This document shows, one piece after another, positions 1-8,170 of a stretch of 64,000 nucleotides of DNA (position 1 is the first letter of the stretch; the number at the start of each line of letters is the position of its first letter). The DNA comes from Aquabacterium sp. A7-Y (GTDB taxonomy: Bacteria > Pseudomonadota > Gammaproteobacteria > Burkholderiales > Burkholderiaceae_C). The notes below the pieces were generated by a model. It was given only the letters and a program-made list of their open reading frames with translations. It searched no databases and was not told the origin of the DNA. The translations under genes were made by a program, and so were the position numbers. The DNA lies in the NCBI RefSeq assembly GCF_026153205.1, contig NZ_JAPFBW010000008.1, positions 124,001-188,000 of the forward strand. The letters are read 5' to 3'.

Positions 1-202
1 AAGAATCATGTGATCTTCCAAAAGATGAGGTGAGCGATACGCGCCATTCTCGGTGTCTCAGGCGTGATGGTGCTCGGCCCCGGCTCCACCCCGCTCCGGC
101 TTCAACGTCGGTCGCCGTTTTGCGCAGGCCTCAAAGCGCAAACGGGATAAACCCGCTGCTTCACCCGCGCCGGCTGGACCATCATCGGCAAGGTGGAAGC
201 AC
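1..202. other. left-edge region, no gene recognised
   Basis: I see no convincing coding frame, RNA gene or terminator here. The short overlapping frames have poor codon bias and no family resemblance. It may be the 3' flank of a gene outside the window plus the leader of the small gene at 215. Confidence 0.3.
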
Positions 203-214
203 GAAGGAGCGGTG

Positions 215-451
215 ATGGCAGACCTTGCAAAGGAACTGGAGCACCTTGCCGAGGCGGACCGGCAGATCGCGGCTGCGGAAGCGCAGCTCGCCACGGTCGA
301 AGCGACCGCCGACAAGCTCGCGGCGACCGGTGCCGACCTCGGGGAGACGGAAAATCTGCTGACCACGATGCGGGACACCTTGGCCGCATTCCGGCATAAC
401 CGGCGCTTGATCGCAGACACCATCGAGGACATCAAGGCGGGACGGCGTTAA
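215..451 (+). CDS. small predicted coiled-coil protein, function unknown
   Basis: 78 residues, charged and Ala/Glu-rich. Heptad-like spacing from about residue 3 to 50 predicts a helical coiled coil; there is no signal peptide or membrane segment. The ATG at 215 is preferred over the GTG at 212 because GAAGGAG lies at 203-209, five bases upstream. I do not recognise a characterised family. Small proteins of this style are common near plasmid- or phage-derived DNA, but that is only an impression. It stands alone, upstream of the chitinase promoter region. Confidence 0.6.
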   Translation: MADLAKELEHLAEADRQIAAAEAQLATVEATADKLAATGADLGETENLLTTMRDTLAAFRHNRRLIADTIEDIKAGRR

Positions 452-510
452 GGCAGCGCTTGTCCACCGTGCTCGTCGGACGCCAGCGCCGACAACATCG
501 TGTGGCGGCT

Positions 511-562
511 TTGACTTGTCGTAACTGGTACGAAACTGGTACTTGACTGCCTATATTAGGCA
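511..562 (+). promoter_or_regulatory. repeat-rich putative control region of the chitinase gene
   Basis: Within the 334-base gap before the chitinase start, TTGACT occurs at 511-516 and again at 543-548. AACTGGTAC is directly repeated at 523-531 and 534-542 (period 11, one helical turn). A perfect inverted repeat, TGCCTA-TAT-TAGGCA, spans 548-562 and contains a TATATT that could serve as a -10 box. Spacing to either TTGACT is not a clean 16-18 bases, so no exact promoter is assigned. The helical phasing and palindrome suggest regulator sites. The rest of the gap (563-785) holds nothing recognisable. Confidence 0.35.
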
Positions 563-785
563 GGTCGCCGGGCGCTGTGCCCGCGGCGCTGCGGGGCAGA
601 CGCCCACCGCCCTTCGCCTAGGCGGTGCGGCAAACAGGGACGAGCGTGCCGGCCCATCGCGGTCGGCATCTCGGCACCCGGAGGCAGCAACAGGTCTGCT
701 CCAGTGGCTCTCCGGCCCTCCCTCGCGCATCGCCGTCACGGCATCTCTGATGCGCGAGCCCCAGACCGCAAAGGAGAACCGAGCC

Positions 786-2327
786 ATGCCTCATCACCTC
801 TCACTGCGGAGAGCGCGCCTGCGCCTGCTCACCGTCGCCGTTGCCGCACTGGCGGCCGCCTCGCTCCACGCCGCCCCGGAGTGGAAAGCCGACACCTTCT
901 ACCCGGCCGGCACCATCGTCTCGTACGAGGGACGCGACTACCGCGCTGTGGTCGACCAGGTCGATCACAGCCAGTCAGGCTGGAACCCGACGGTGCCGAG
1001 CCTGTGGGCGCCAGTCGGAGCCGACAACACCCCGCCGCCCGCGCCGGGGCCGTCCCCCAGCCCGTCGCCGTCGCCCTCGCCCGGCTGCGGTACACCGTGG
1101 AACAGCGGCACCGCCTACAGCGGCGGCGCCCTGGTCAGCGCTCAAGGCGCCACCTACCGGGCCAACTGGTGGACCCAAGGCCAGGAACCGACCAGCCACA
1201 ACGGCTCCGCCGGCAGCGGCCAGCCGTGGACCCGGGTGGACAGCTGTGGTAGCAACCCGCCGCCGCCGGGGCCCACACCTCCGCCACCGCCACCGCCACC
1301 TCCGCCCCCCGGGCCCACGCCACCGCCACCTCCGCCCCCCGGGCCGACACCGCCGCCGCCACCTCCGCCTCCGCCGCCCCCCGGTCCGCCTCCACCGAGC
1401 CCGCAAGGTTTCCTGTTCGGTCCGTACAAGGACGTGACGATCAACATGGACTGGAACACCAACGTCATCTCCACTGCGGTGCCCGGCAGCCGCCAGCCGC
1501 TCCTGGACGCCTTGCCGAGCGGCGTCAGAACCGTCACCTGGTCGTTCGCCACGGGGGAATGCGGCCAGGAAACCTGGGGCGGCCTCCAACCCGCAGCCCT
1601 GGCCCAGGCCAATGTCCAGCGTTTCGTGAGTGCGGGGAAGAACTACATCATCTCGACGGGTGGTGCGGCGGGTGCGTTCACCTGCAGCAGCGACGCCGGG
1701 TTCGAAGCCTTCCTCCAGAACTACGACTCGCCCCATCTGGTCGGTGTCGACTTCGACATCGAAGGCGGACAGGGCCAGGACGTCATCAACGACCTGGTGC
1801 AGCGCGCCATCGCAGCGCAGCGCAACCATCCGAGGCTGCGCTTCAGCTTCACGCTCGCGACGCTTGGCGGCAACTCGCCGCAAAGCCTGGGTGCGGCCGG
1901 CGTGCGCACGATGGAAGCCTTGAAGGCGTTCGGCATGCGCAATTTCATCATCAACCTGATGGTGATGGACTACGGCAGCCCGACCCCCAGCGTGTGCACG
2001 GTCGGCGGCGACGGGCGCTGCGACATGGGCAGGTCGGCATTGCAGGCGGCGAAAAACCTGCACGAGCACCATGGCGTGCCGTACAGCCAGATCGAGCTGA
2101 CGCCGATGATCGGCGGCAACGACGTCGTGACCGAGACCTTCACGCTGGCCGACGTCGATACCGTGTTGGCATTCGCCCGGCAGAACCGCCTGGCAGGCGT
2201 GCACTTCTGGTCCGTGGACCGGGATGTCGACTGCCCGCCCGGTGCGGCCTCCCCGATCTGCAACACCTTCGGTCAGGCCGGGACCTGGGGGTTCACCAAC
2301 CGCTTCCTGTCCAGGCTGGGTCGTTGA
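786..2327 (+). CDS. secreted GH18 chitinase with two CBM5/12 domains
   Basis: Predicted to hydrolyse beta-1,4 bonds of chitin outside the cell. 513 residues. Signal peptide 1-29 (cleavage near LHA-A), first carbohydrate-binding module about 31-78 (W/Y-rich, AWNxxxxY-type), second about 99-155, then a long Pro/Gly linker to about residue 206, then a GH18 catalytic barrel. The GH18 signature reads V-D322-F-D324-I-E326, with E326 as the expected acid/base. The ATG at 786 was chosen because AAGGAG lies at 771-776 and the signal peptide starts there; the frame is open further upstream to 543 but lacks a plausible N-terminus. Monocistronic. Confidence 0.93.
   Translation: MPHHLSLRRARLRLLTVAVAALAAASLHAAPEWKADTFYPAGTIVSYEGRDYRAVVDQVDHSQSGWNPTVPSLWAPVGADNTPPPAPGPSPSPSPSPSPGCGTPWNSGTAYSGGALVSAQGATYRANWWTQGQEPTSHNGSAGSGQPWTRVDSCGSNPPPPGPTPPPPPPPPPPPGPTPPPPPPPGPTPPPPPPPPPPPGPPPPSPQGFLFGPYKDVTINMDWNTNVISTAVPGSRQPLLDALPSGVRTVTWSFATGECGQETWGGLQPAALAQANVQRFVSAGKNYIISTGGAAGAFTCSSDAGFEAFLQNYDSPHLVGVDFDIEGGQGQDVINDLVQRAIAAQRNHPRLRFSFTLATLGGNSPQSLGAAGVRTMEALKAFGMRNFIINLMVMDYGSPTPSVCTVGGDGRCDMGRSALQAAKNLHEHHGVPYSQIELTPMIGGNDVVTETFTLADVDTVLAFARQNRLAGVHFWSVDRDVDCPPGAASPICNTFGQAGTWGFTNRFLSRLGR
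1258..1404 (+). repeat. proline-rich linker-coding repeat
   Basis: An imperfect tandem repeat of CCGCCACC/CCTCCGCC units, broken by GGGCCCAC or GGGCCGAC blocks, encodes runs of 6-11 prolines separated by Gly-Pro-Thr. It links the chitin-binding modules to the catalytic domain. Such low-complexity tracts are prone to length change between strains. Confidence 0.8.
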
Positions 2328-2403
2328 GGGCAAAGCGTCGCGACGGGCCGACCCGCCTCCGCGGGTCGACCATCGTTGCGATGCATGGACCGAGAAAAAA
2401 GAA

Positions 2404-2440
2404 AGCCCGCCCAGGCCCCTTTCGGGGCCGCGGGCGGGCT
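2404..2440 (-). terminator. strong GC hairpin followed by a T-run on the minus strand
   Basis: AGCCCGCCC (2404-2412) pairs with GGGCGGGCT (2432-2440). GGCCCC (2414-2419) pairs with GGGGCC (2424-2429) around a four-base loop. On the minus strand the hairpin is followed by TTCTTTTTT. It has the form of an intrinsic terminator for leftward transcription, and may also stop transcripts from the chitinase gene, although no T-run follows it on the plus strand. Confidence 0.65.
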
Positions 2441-2488
2441 GGCGGTTCAGCGGTTTACTGCGGCATCTGGCGGCCCATCACGAACCGG

Positions 2489-2713
2489 CGATTGCTGATC
2501 GAATTGCCGCCGACGGTCGCACTGGCGGAGTTCGTCAACGCACTCAAGACAGGAACCAGCCGGCGCTCGCGAAACGAGTTCAGCCAGCACTTGCAAAGCT
2601 TCTACTCTCGGCCGGTGCTTTGGTCTCGCAGCTACTGCGTGCTGAGCTGCGGCAGCGCCCCGCTGAAGGTGATCCGGCAGTACATCCAACAGCAGGACCG
2701 ACCTGAGGACTGA
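2489..2713 (+). pseudogene. 3' remnant of an IS200/IS605-type (Y1 HUH) transposase
   Basis: An open frame here encodes a stretch typical of the C-terminal half of TnpA-like transposases: LLIELPP, then FVNALKTGTSRR, then LWSRSYCVLSCG and APLKVIRQYIQQQ before the stop at 2711-2713. The N-terminal half, including the HUH metal motif, is absent; upstream sequence in the same frame is unrelated. There is no start codon or ribosome binding site of its own. It is a decayed fragment and cannot be active. Confidence 0.75.
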
Positions 2714-2942
2714 GCCGGCTTGTGCCCGCTGCGCTATCCCCCTCCATCCAATTCGGGCGGCTGCGCCTCCATGCCGCCATCGGCTTACCGAAATGGATGG
2801 AGCTCCCCCGCTCATTCGGTGGGTCGGAGCGGCGCCCGACCAGGTGCCCAGTTCCACGCCCGCCGCAATGCCGTTGATCTCCTGGGCCTGCTCGCCCGTG
2901 TTGTCGCCGCCGCCGTAGATGGCCAGCGACTCCCAGCAGGCG
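2714..2942. other. intergenic region between the transposase remnant and the CAAX protease gene
   Basis: No supported gene. A minus-strand frame across 2810-2977 reads as a plausible but unrecognised protein fragment (it includes YGGGDNTGEQAQEINGIAAG) and could be decayed coding DNA associated with the insertion. Confidence 0.25.
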
Positions 2943-3758
2943 TCACTGCTTGGTGCGGCCCCAGGCGGGCGTGCCACCCGGCCAGCCGAGGCACTTCACC
3001 AGCCAGGCCACGCCGAAGCCACCCGACAGTAAAGCGACCCACGCGAAAGAGGTCGACGCGGGCGCATCGGCCTCGCTGCCGATGCCTGATTGCGCGAGCA
3101 GGGTCACGCTGACGTTGTAGGCCGCATGCAGTGCGATGCAGGGCCATAGCGACCGTGTCCGCTCATAGATCCAGCCCAGCGCCACGCCGCCGATCAAGCC
3201 GGCCGCGAATTGGTAGACGTTCAGATGCGCCAGCCCGAAGATGGCCGCGGAGTGCACGATCGCCACCCCGGGCGTATAGCGCTTCAGAAAGCTGCGCAGG
3301 ATGACACCGCGAAACAGCATCTCCTCGAGCACGGGCGCCAACACGCAGACCAGCACGAAGGCACCTGGGGAGGGGCGCCCCATATCGGCGAAGGCCTGCG
3401 CCTCCGCGGCAGACATCGGCAACACCCGCTGAAGCAGTTCGTCGACCCAGCCACCCACCTGCAACAGTGTGGGCACCAAGGCGAGCACCGGCACCAGGGT
3501 CAGTGCCAAGGTGGCTTTCACACTGCTGGCGCTGTCATGAAAGAGCTGGCGGTAGCTCAGGCCTTTGAACGACATGAGCCCGGCAAAGAGCAAGGCGTTC
3601 GAGAGCAGCCTGGCCAAGGCCCCGGCCTCCATGCGGTCCTGGCCGGGCAGCAGGTCGGTCAACAGCGCCCACGTCAGGTACTCGCACATGAACCAGGCCA
3701 GCACCAGCCACAGCGCTCCCCACAGGCCGGGGAAAGTCTCATTACGTTCGGAAAGCAT
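2943..3758 (-). CDS. CPBP/CAAX-prenyl-endopeptidase-type integral membrane protease
   Basis: 271 residues, about seven hydrophobic segments, inner membrane. The family (Abi/CPBP, glutamic intramembrane protease related to Rce1) is shown by EExxxR at E145-E146-xxx-R150, His178 in GLAHLN and His211 in IALHAAYN, all expected active-site positions. The ATG at 3758 is chosen because the upstream extension to 3839 is Pro/Arg-rich and unlike a CPBP N-terminus; no strong Shine-Dalgarno precedes either start. Substrate unknown; bacterial members have been linked to bacteriocin self-immunity or protein processing. It stands alone. Confidence 0.85.
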   Translation of the reverse strand: MLSERNETFPGLWGALWLVLAWFMCEYLTWALLTDLLPGQDRMEAGALARLLSNALLFAGLMSFKGLSYRQLFHDSASSVKATLALTLVPVLALVPTLLQVGGWVDELLQRVLPMSAAEAQAFADMGRPSPGAFVLVCVLAPVLEEMLFRGVILRSFLKRYTPGVAIVHSAAIFGLAHLNVYQFAAGLIGGVALGWIYERTRSLWPCIALHAAYNVSVTLLAQSGIGSEADAPASTSFAWVALLSGGFGVAWLVKCLGWPGGTPAWGRTKQ

Positions 3759-4078
3759 CGATCGCGGGCCGTGAGCCGAAGGACAAGTTCCAGGCAGAGG
3801 CCCCGAGAAGGCGGCGGGCCGAAGCGCGAAGGTTACCAAAGAGAAACCAAATGCAACATCTACCTTGCCCCCCTTTCAAGGGGTCTGTGGCGGGCTGCCG
3901 ACGCACGTCGTTCTGAAGCGTGAACTATTGCCGGGTCGGAGCGCGACGGTGAATACGGCTGCACCGCTCTTCGAAGCGGCAGGCGGGGTGATGTCGACCG
4001 GAGAATAGGAAACCCCGGTGGACCACCCGATGCGGCCCGCCACCCACCCCACCCCCGCCACACCGGAGCCGCGCCCCG
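3759..4078. other. divergent intergenic region, nothing specific
   Basis: 320 bases between the leftward CAAX protease gene and the rightward DUF1801 gene. It should hold both promoters, but I see no near-consensus -35/-10 pair, terminator or repeat. Confidence 0.3.
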
Positions 4079-4435
4079 ATGCCAGCCAAGTCGATCACCA
4101 CCCTGCTTCAGGACATTCGCCTCGTGAACGAGATGGGCCATCAAGTGATGGAGCGGGCAAGGCGCCAAGTTCTGGCCGTCGGCGACGGGGTCACTGAAGA
4201 GGTGAAGTATGGCGGCATCCTTTTCTCAAGAGGTGTGCCGTTCTGCGGACTGTTCTGCTACACCTCGCATGTGTCGCTCGAGTTCAGTCACGGAGCGGCG
4301 CTTCCGGATGAGCAGGGCCTGCTGGAGGGAAAGGGCAAGCAACGCCGTCACCTCAAGCTGCAGAGCCTGAACGATCTTGAGTCGAAACACGTCGAGCACT
4401 ATGTGGCTCTGGCCTACTCGGCGGCCGGCGGGTGA
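4079..4435 (+). CDS. DUF1801 (YdhG-like) domain protein
   Basis: 118 residues, soluble. The pattern EEVKYGGILFSRGVPFCGLF followed by a short beta segment (HVSLEFSHGA) and a C-terminal helix matches the DUF1801 fold, small proteins related to frataxin-like/YdhG and often found near stress genes. No catalytic residues are known for the family. The start has no clear Shine-Dalgarno. The VOC gene follows about 100 bases downstream on the same strand and could be co-transcribed. Confidence 0.75.
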   Translation: MPAKSITTLLQDIRLVNEMGHQVMERARRQVLAVGDGVTEEVKYGGILFSRGVPFCGLFCYTSHVSLEFSHGAALPDEQGLLEGKGKQRRHLKLQSLNDLESKHVEHYVALAYSAAGG

Positions 4436-4538
4436 GGATCGCTTCGCGACACGCGTCGGCGGGCGTGATTCGCCTTGTGCCGGAGGACAACTTCCATACC
4501 GTTGTTTTCTGCGCCAGGAGGACCGACACTGATTCCCC

Positions 4539-5174
4539 ATGCTCCAACTCGATCACATCACGGTCGCTGCCCTCACGCTCGCAGAAGGACTTGCTCACGT
4601 CGAGAGCCGGCTGGGCATAGCCATTCCCAAGGGGGGACGCCACCTGGGGATGGGCACCCACAACCATTTGCTGCGCCTCGGTGAGGGGCTTTTCCTGGAG
4701 GTCATCGCGCCTGATCCCGAGGCCGGGCCGCTGCCCCGCAAGCGGTGGTTCTGCCTCGATGATCCTGCGATGCGCCGCAGCCTGGCGCAATCGCCGAGGC
4801 TGGTGACCTGGGTCGTTCGCACCGCCTCGATCGACCGGGCCTTGGCCTGCTTGCCGGGCAGCCGCGGCCCGGCCGTGGAAGTCACGCGCGACCAGATGTC
4901 CTGGAGGATCACGGTGCCCGAGGACGGCGGCATGCCGTTCGACGGTGCCTATCCGACACTGATTCAATGGCCCGAAGGGCCGCACCCTGCCGACCGCATG
5001 GCGGAGCTCGGCTGTTCGCTCACGCGCTTCACCGTGTTGCATCCGGAGGCCGGCCGGATCGCGGAGGAACTCGCACCCCACCTTCATGAGGAACGTGTGG
5101 TGTTCCAGGAAAGCCCTGCCCCGCGCTGCATCGCCAACATCCAGACGCCCCACGGCGCGCGGCTTCTGGACTGA
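4539..5174 (+). CDS. VOC/glyoxalase-3-like domain protein
   Basis: 211 residues, cytosolic. It begins with LDHITVAA, the hallmark first strand of a vicinal-oxygen-chelate domain containing the first metal-binding His (H6). The segment GMGTHNHLLRLGEGLFLEVIAPDP fits the Glyoxalase_3 family. The second half (LVTWVVRT, then ALACLPGSRG) repeats the beta-alpha-beta layout. Substrate cannot be inferred. No close Shine-Dalgarno (GGAGG is about 16 bases upstream), so the start is moderately sure. Confidence 0.75.
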   Translation: MLQLDHITVAALTLAEGLAHVESRLGIAIPKGGRHLGMGTHNHLLRLGEGLFLEVIAPDPEAGPLPRKRWFCLDDPAMRRSLAQSPRLVTWVVRTASIDRALACLPGSRGPAVEVTRDQMSWRITVPEDGGMPFDGAYPTLIQWPEGPHPADRMAELGCSLTRFTVLHPEAGRIAEELAPHLHEERVVFQESPAPRCIANIQTPHGARLLD

Positions 5175-5292
5175 CACCTTTGCCGGGGCGTGAGCCGGCG
5201 ACCATCGGGGTCGCCGGGCTCTGTGCATGCGGCAGGTTTCAAGGCCCTCCCCGACCTCGCCGGCCGGCTTCCGCGAGGTGGACGAGTGCCCT

Positions 5293-6186
5293 TCAGAGCG
5301 CCGAATCCATCGCGCTCAGCCGTTCTTGCAGCGTGGGCGAAATGCCAGTCAAAGGCATGCGAAGTTCCGGCGTCATCCATCCCCGCCGCGCGAGCAGGGC
5401 TTTGATGGGCGCAGGATTGGGCTCCGCGAACAGCCCCTCGATCAGCGGCACCACTGCCCGCCAGACCGCCCGCGCGGAAGCCAGGTCGCCCTGCTCCAGG
5501 GCGTTCACCAGCGCCACGAAACGATCCGTGTGCAGGTGCGCACTGGCCGCGATGGCACCGGCTCCGCCTTGCGCCAAGGTATTGAACATCTGCAGGTCTT
5601 CGCCGGACAGCACGGCCAGGCGTCCGTCCCTGATGAGTGCCAGCGTCTTGCCGGCATCGCCGCCACAGTCCTTGACCGCGTGGATGTTTGCATGCGCCGC
5701 CAGGGCCAGCAAGGTCTCGCGTGCGATGACGGCGCCGGTGCGATAGGGGATGTCGTAGACGATCAGCGGCAGCCCGCTCGCATCAGCCAGCGTTTCGAAC
5801 CACAGGCGCAACCCGTCCTGTGAAGGACGGACATAGTGGGGCGCCGGCACCAGCAGGCCGCACAGGCTCGGAACATCGGAAGCCGCCAGCGCCGTCAGCC
5901 GGCGAACCCGCTCGCTCACGGCGTCCAGGTGGTAGCCGCTCACCCCCATGACCAATGGCCGGTCGCCCGCATGTCGGGCGACGGTGTTCAGGCAGGCGAG
6001 CTGTTCGTCCTCATCGAGCGCGGCAGGCTCGCCGGTGGAACCACAGATCACGAAGCCGGCAATGCCGGTCTGCGCCAGGGAGCGCGTCAGCGCACCGAGT
6101 GATTGGTGGTCCACGGCACCCTTGCGAAAGGGGGTGACGAGCGGCACCCAAAGGCCGCGGAAAGGGGGTGGCGTGATCGTTGCCAT
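5293..6186 (-). CDS. dihydrodipicolinate synthase (DapA) family aldolase
   Basis: 297 residues, a class I (Schiff-base) pyruvate-dependent aldolase/lyase. Visible residues are GSTGE at 49-53 (pyruvate carboxylate binding), Tyr144 in YDIPYRTG and the Schiff-base Lys172 in AVKDCGG. The fold and length fit 4-hydroxy-tetrahydrodipicolinate synthase, but the superfamily also includes N-acetylneuraminate lyase and hydroxyproline/sugar-acid enzymes. With no lysine gene nearby I do not call it the housekeeping dapA. The ATG at 6186 follows AAAGGA with good spacing. A perfect inverted repeat lies about 80 bases upstream. Confidence 0.85.
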   Translation of the reverse strand: MATITPPPFRGLWVPLVTPFRKGAVDHQSLGALTRSLAQTGIAGFVICGSTGEPAALDEDEQLACLNTVARHAGDRPLVMGVSGYHLDAVSERVRRLTALAASDVPSLCGLLVPAPHYVRPSQDGLRLWFETLADASGLPLIVYDIPYRTGAVIARETLLALAAHANIHAVKDCGGDAGKTLALIRDGRLAVLSGEDLQMFNTLAQGGAGAIAASAHLHTDRFVALVNALEQGDLASARAVWRAVVPLIEGLFAEPNPAPIKALLARRGWMTPELRMPLTGISPTLQERLSAMDSAL

Positions 6187-6504
6187 GACAAGTCCTTTAT
6201 AGGTTGACCGAGGGTTCAACCGTCGAAGGACATGTGAGGGTCGCGGGCACGCGAGGGCGGCATCCGGTTCCGTCGCTCATCCGACGACGGAACCGCAGCT
6301 CCGGTCAGATGAGCCGGGTTTTTTCCTTTTTCTTCGCGCAGGCACACGCCACCAATGCGGCGTTGTGGGTGATGTGCGTGCGAGCCATTTTTTCAGTCTA
6401 GCAGATAGGTCGATTGCTGCTCGTTACGTCGGCTCCAAGCCTGTCTGGTTCGACATCACAGACGACCGGCCGCAACACGACGAGTTCGGGTAAAACGGCC
6501 TTTC
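6187..6504. other. divergent intergenic region with a hairpin
   Basis: 318 bases between the DapA-family gene and a small membrane-protein gene. Apart from the inverted repeat at 6265-6295 and two T-rich stretches (around 6319-6336 and 6388-6394), nothing is recognised. Confidence 0.35.
6265..6295. promoter_or_regulatory. perfect 11-bp inverted repeat upstream of the DapA-family gene
   Basis: CGGTTCCGTCG (6265-6275) and CGACGGAACCG (6285-6295) are exact reverse complements separated by nine bases. The repeat sits 79-109 bases upstream of the leftward ATG. It could be an operator or a leader RNA hairpin. No T-run follows directly on either strand, so a terminator is less likely. Confidence 0.5.
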
Positions 6505-6894
6505 ATGAAAATCCATCGCCTGCTGATGAGCTCGGGCCTTCTCGCCGCGTTGACCGCCGCCGTCCATACCTTTGCCGGGACGGCAGAGATACAAGGACCC
6601 TTGCTGCACTCGGCCCTGTCCTCGCCCCTGCGCCTGCTGCTGTACGCATGCTGGCATCTCGTGACCGTGACGCTCGTGCTGTCGGCGGTGGCCCTCATCC
6701 GGAGCGCCCTGCCGACCCGCACACCGGCATCGGCAGGGGCCGCACGCTTTGTGGCGTGGCTGTGGCTGTTCTTCGGCCTGGTGTTCGTCGCCGTGGCACT
6801 GATCTTCTCGGGGCCGTCCGGACTGCTCACGCTGCCGCAATGGGTACTGCTCATTCCTGTTGGCATCCTCGGCCTGCTCGGCACCCGGAAGTGA
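6505..6894 (+). CDS. small integral membrane protein, function unknown
   Basis: 129 residues with four predicted membrane helices (about 6-24, 43-65, 83-103, 108-126). No charged catalytic cluster or known motif. Probably an inner-membrane protein of the short four-helix type seen widely in proteobacteria. The downstream neighbour is on the opposite strand, so it is transcribed alone. Confidence 0.7.
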   Translation: MKIHRLLMSSGLLAALTAAVHTFAGTAEIQGPLLHSALSSPLRLLLYACWHLVTVTLVLSAVALIRSALPTRTPASAGAARFVAWLWLFFGLVFVAVALIFSGPSGLLTLPQWVLLIPVGILGLLGTRK

Positions 6895-6940
6895 GACAGC
6901 GGGCTCCGCTCCGCGGATATCGCATTGACGGCGCCCACAG

Positions 6941-8029
6941 TCAGCGGCAAGACCCGACGACCTTGCCGTACAAACTGTTCAAGTCGAGCGCCGACGGGAA
7001 TCCCGCCGGGACGTGCCCGGAGTAGAAGCCAGCGTTGCGCAGGCCGGCCAGGAAAGGATGCTGGACGTACTGCTGGCTGAAAGGGCCGACGCCACCAAAA
7101 TAGTGGGAGAACAGATGCGCTGGATCGAGCGCGAATTCCCCCCGGTAGCTGGGACCGTCGTCGCCGTCGTCCCAGCCCCACGGTGCATTCGCGGCGTTGG
7201 TGCTGCAGCTCTTGGCGCCCGATCCGCACCCGCCGCTGGCGTCTCCTTTGAAGCAGCCCCAGCTGCTGAAGGTGTGTGCGTGGGCGCCCGGCTGCACCGC
7301 ATCGCTCAGCGCAGCGGCCCACAGGCCATGGGGCTCGGTGATGTCGACCAGGCGATACGCCACGTGGCGGTCGTTGCCAGAGAGGGGATAGGTGCCGGCG
7401 CCCCGGGTCGGGTAGTAGACCACCCCATCCTGGTCGGGGCCGCCGTCGAAGTTCGAGGTATAGGGCCACGCCTTCAATCCATGGCCTTTGGCTTCCTGCA
7501 CCGTCTTGACGCGGGAAATGCCGTCGTGCATCTCGAAGGACAGCGTGCCGTCGATGTTCTCGTGGCCGTTGGTGTAGGGGCTGCCGGGCGGTGTGTACGA
7601 GAAAAAGTGGGTATGAAAGACCGTGATCATGCCTTCGAGACGACCGAAGGCCGAGCCGTCCTTGCGTACGGACAGGATGGCCCCTTCGAGGTCGTTCTCG
7701 TGCTCCTGGTCGAAGAGGGTGTCGGACCAGTCGCGCGGGTGGTAGAAGGCGTAGGTGATGAAGTAGTGGCTGCAGCTTTCCACCACCGAGTAGTACGCCG
7801 TGGCCGGCCAGAGGCCGTTGCCACGGTTGTCCCAGTTGTTGGTGGTGATGCGGTCGGCGTCGTAGTCGAAGGCGGTGATGTAGTCCGACGGGTAGTCGCT
7901 GGAGTCGGTGTCCTGGTAGTGGACAGGCGCGTGGAAAAACGCCAGTTCGGCCGGGCTGACGGCCTGCGCGCCCTCGGCTGCGGCAAGGAGACTGGCGCAC
8001 AGGACAAGGGCTGCCATCGTTCGAGACAT
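6941..8029 (-). CDS. secreted protein of unknown function, Trp/Tyr/His-rich
   Basis: 362 residues. A clear signal peptide (1-24, ending EGAQA) is followed by an aromatic-rich globular domain. Acidic and His motifs stand out: HYFITYAFYHPRDW, DQEHENDLEG and VFHTHFFSY, which recall metal-dependent or NPP1/VPS62-like beta-sandwich proteins, but I cannot assign a family. Several Cys pairs in the C-terminal third (around CFKGDASGGCGSG) suggest disulfides. GAGGAGA precedes the ATG at 8029. Confidence 0.75.
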   Translation of the reverse strand: MSRTMAALVLCASLLAAAEGAQAVSPAELAFFHAPVHYQDTDSSDYPSDYITAFDYDADRITTNNWDNRGNGLWPATAYYSVVESCSHYFITYAFYHPRDWSDTLFDQEHENDLEGAILSVRKDGSAFGRLEGMITVFHTHFFSYTPPGSPYTNGHENIDGTLSFEMHDGISRVKTVQEAKGHGLKAWPYTSNFDGGPDQDGVVYYPTRGAGTYPLSGNDRHVAYRLVDITEPHGLWAAALSDAVQPGAHAHTFSSWGCFKGDASGGCGSGAKSCSTNAANAPWGWDDGDDGPSYRGEFALDPAHLFSHYFGGVGPFSQQYVQHPFLAGLRNAGFYSGHVPAGFPSALDLNSLYGKVVGSCR

Positions 8030-8170
8030 GGAGGTCTCCTCGGTGCGAAGGGCGCCAGAGTAGGCGGCCGATGTGTCGGCTCGATGAAGACCGGAGAATC
8101 TGGCCCAGCGCCTGGTGATCGATGACCGCTCCTGTGAACCAGTCCAGGTCGTCTACGGCCGGACACCCAC

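Noticed and set aside
1258-1404. Possible CRISPR-like repeat
   Set aside because: It is an in-frame Pro-rich linker; no unique spacers.
975-2333. Long minus-strand frame opposite the chitinase
   Set aside because: Antisense shadow; Arg/Gly-rich low-complexity product, and the plus frame has clear CBM and GH18 motifs.
5293-6186. Calling the aldolase the housekeeping dapA
   Set aside because: Family residues fit, but no lysine-pathway neighbour and the superfamily has many substrates.
7013-8125. 370-residue plus-strand frame opposite the secreted protein
   Set aside because: Val/Gly/Arg-rich shadow; the minus frame has a signal peptide and Shine-Dalgarno.
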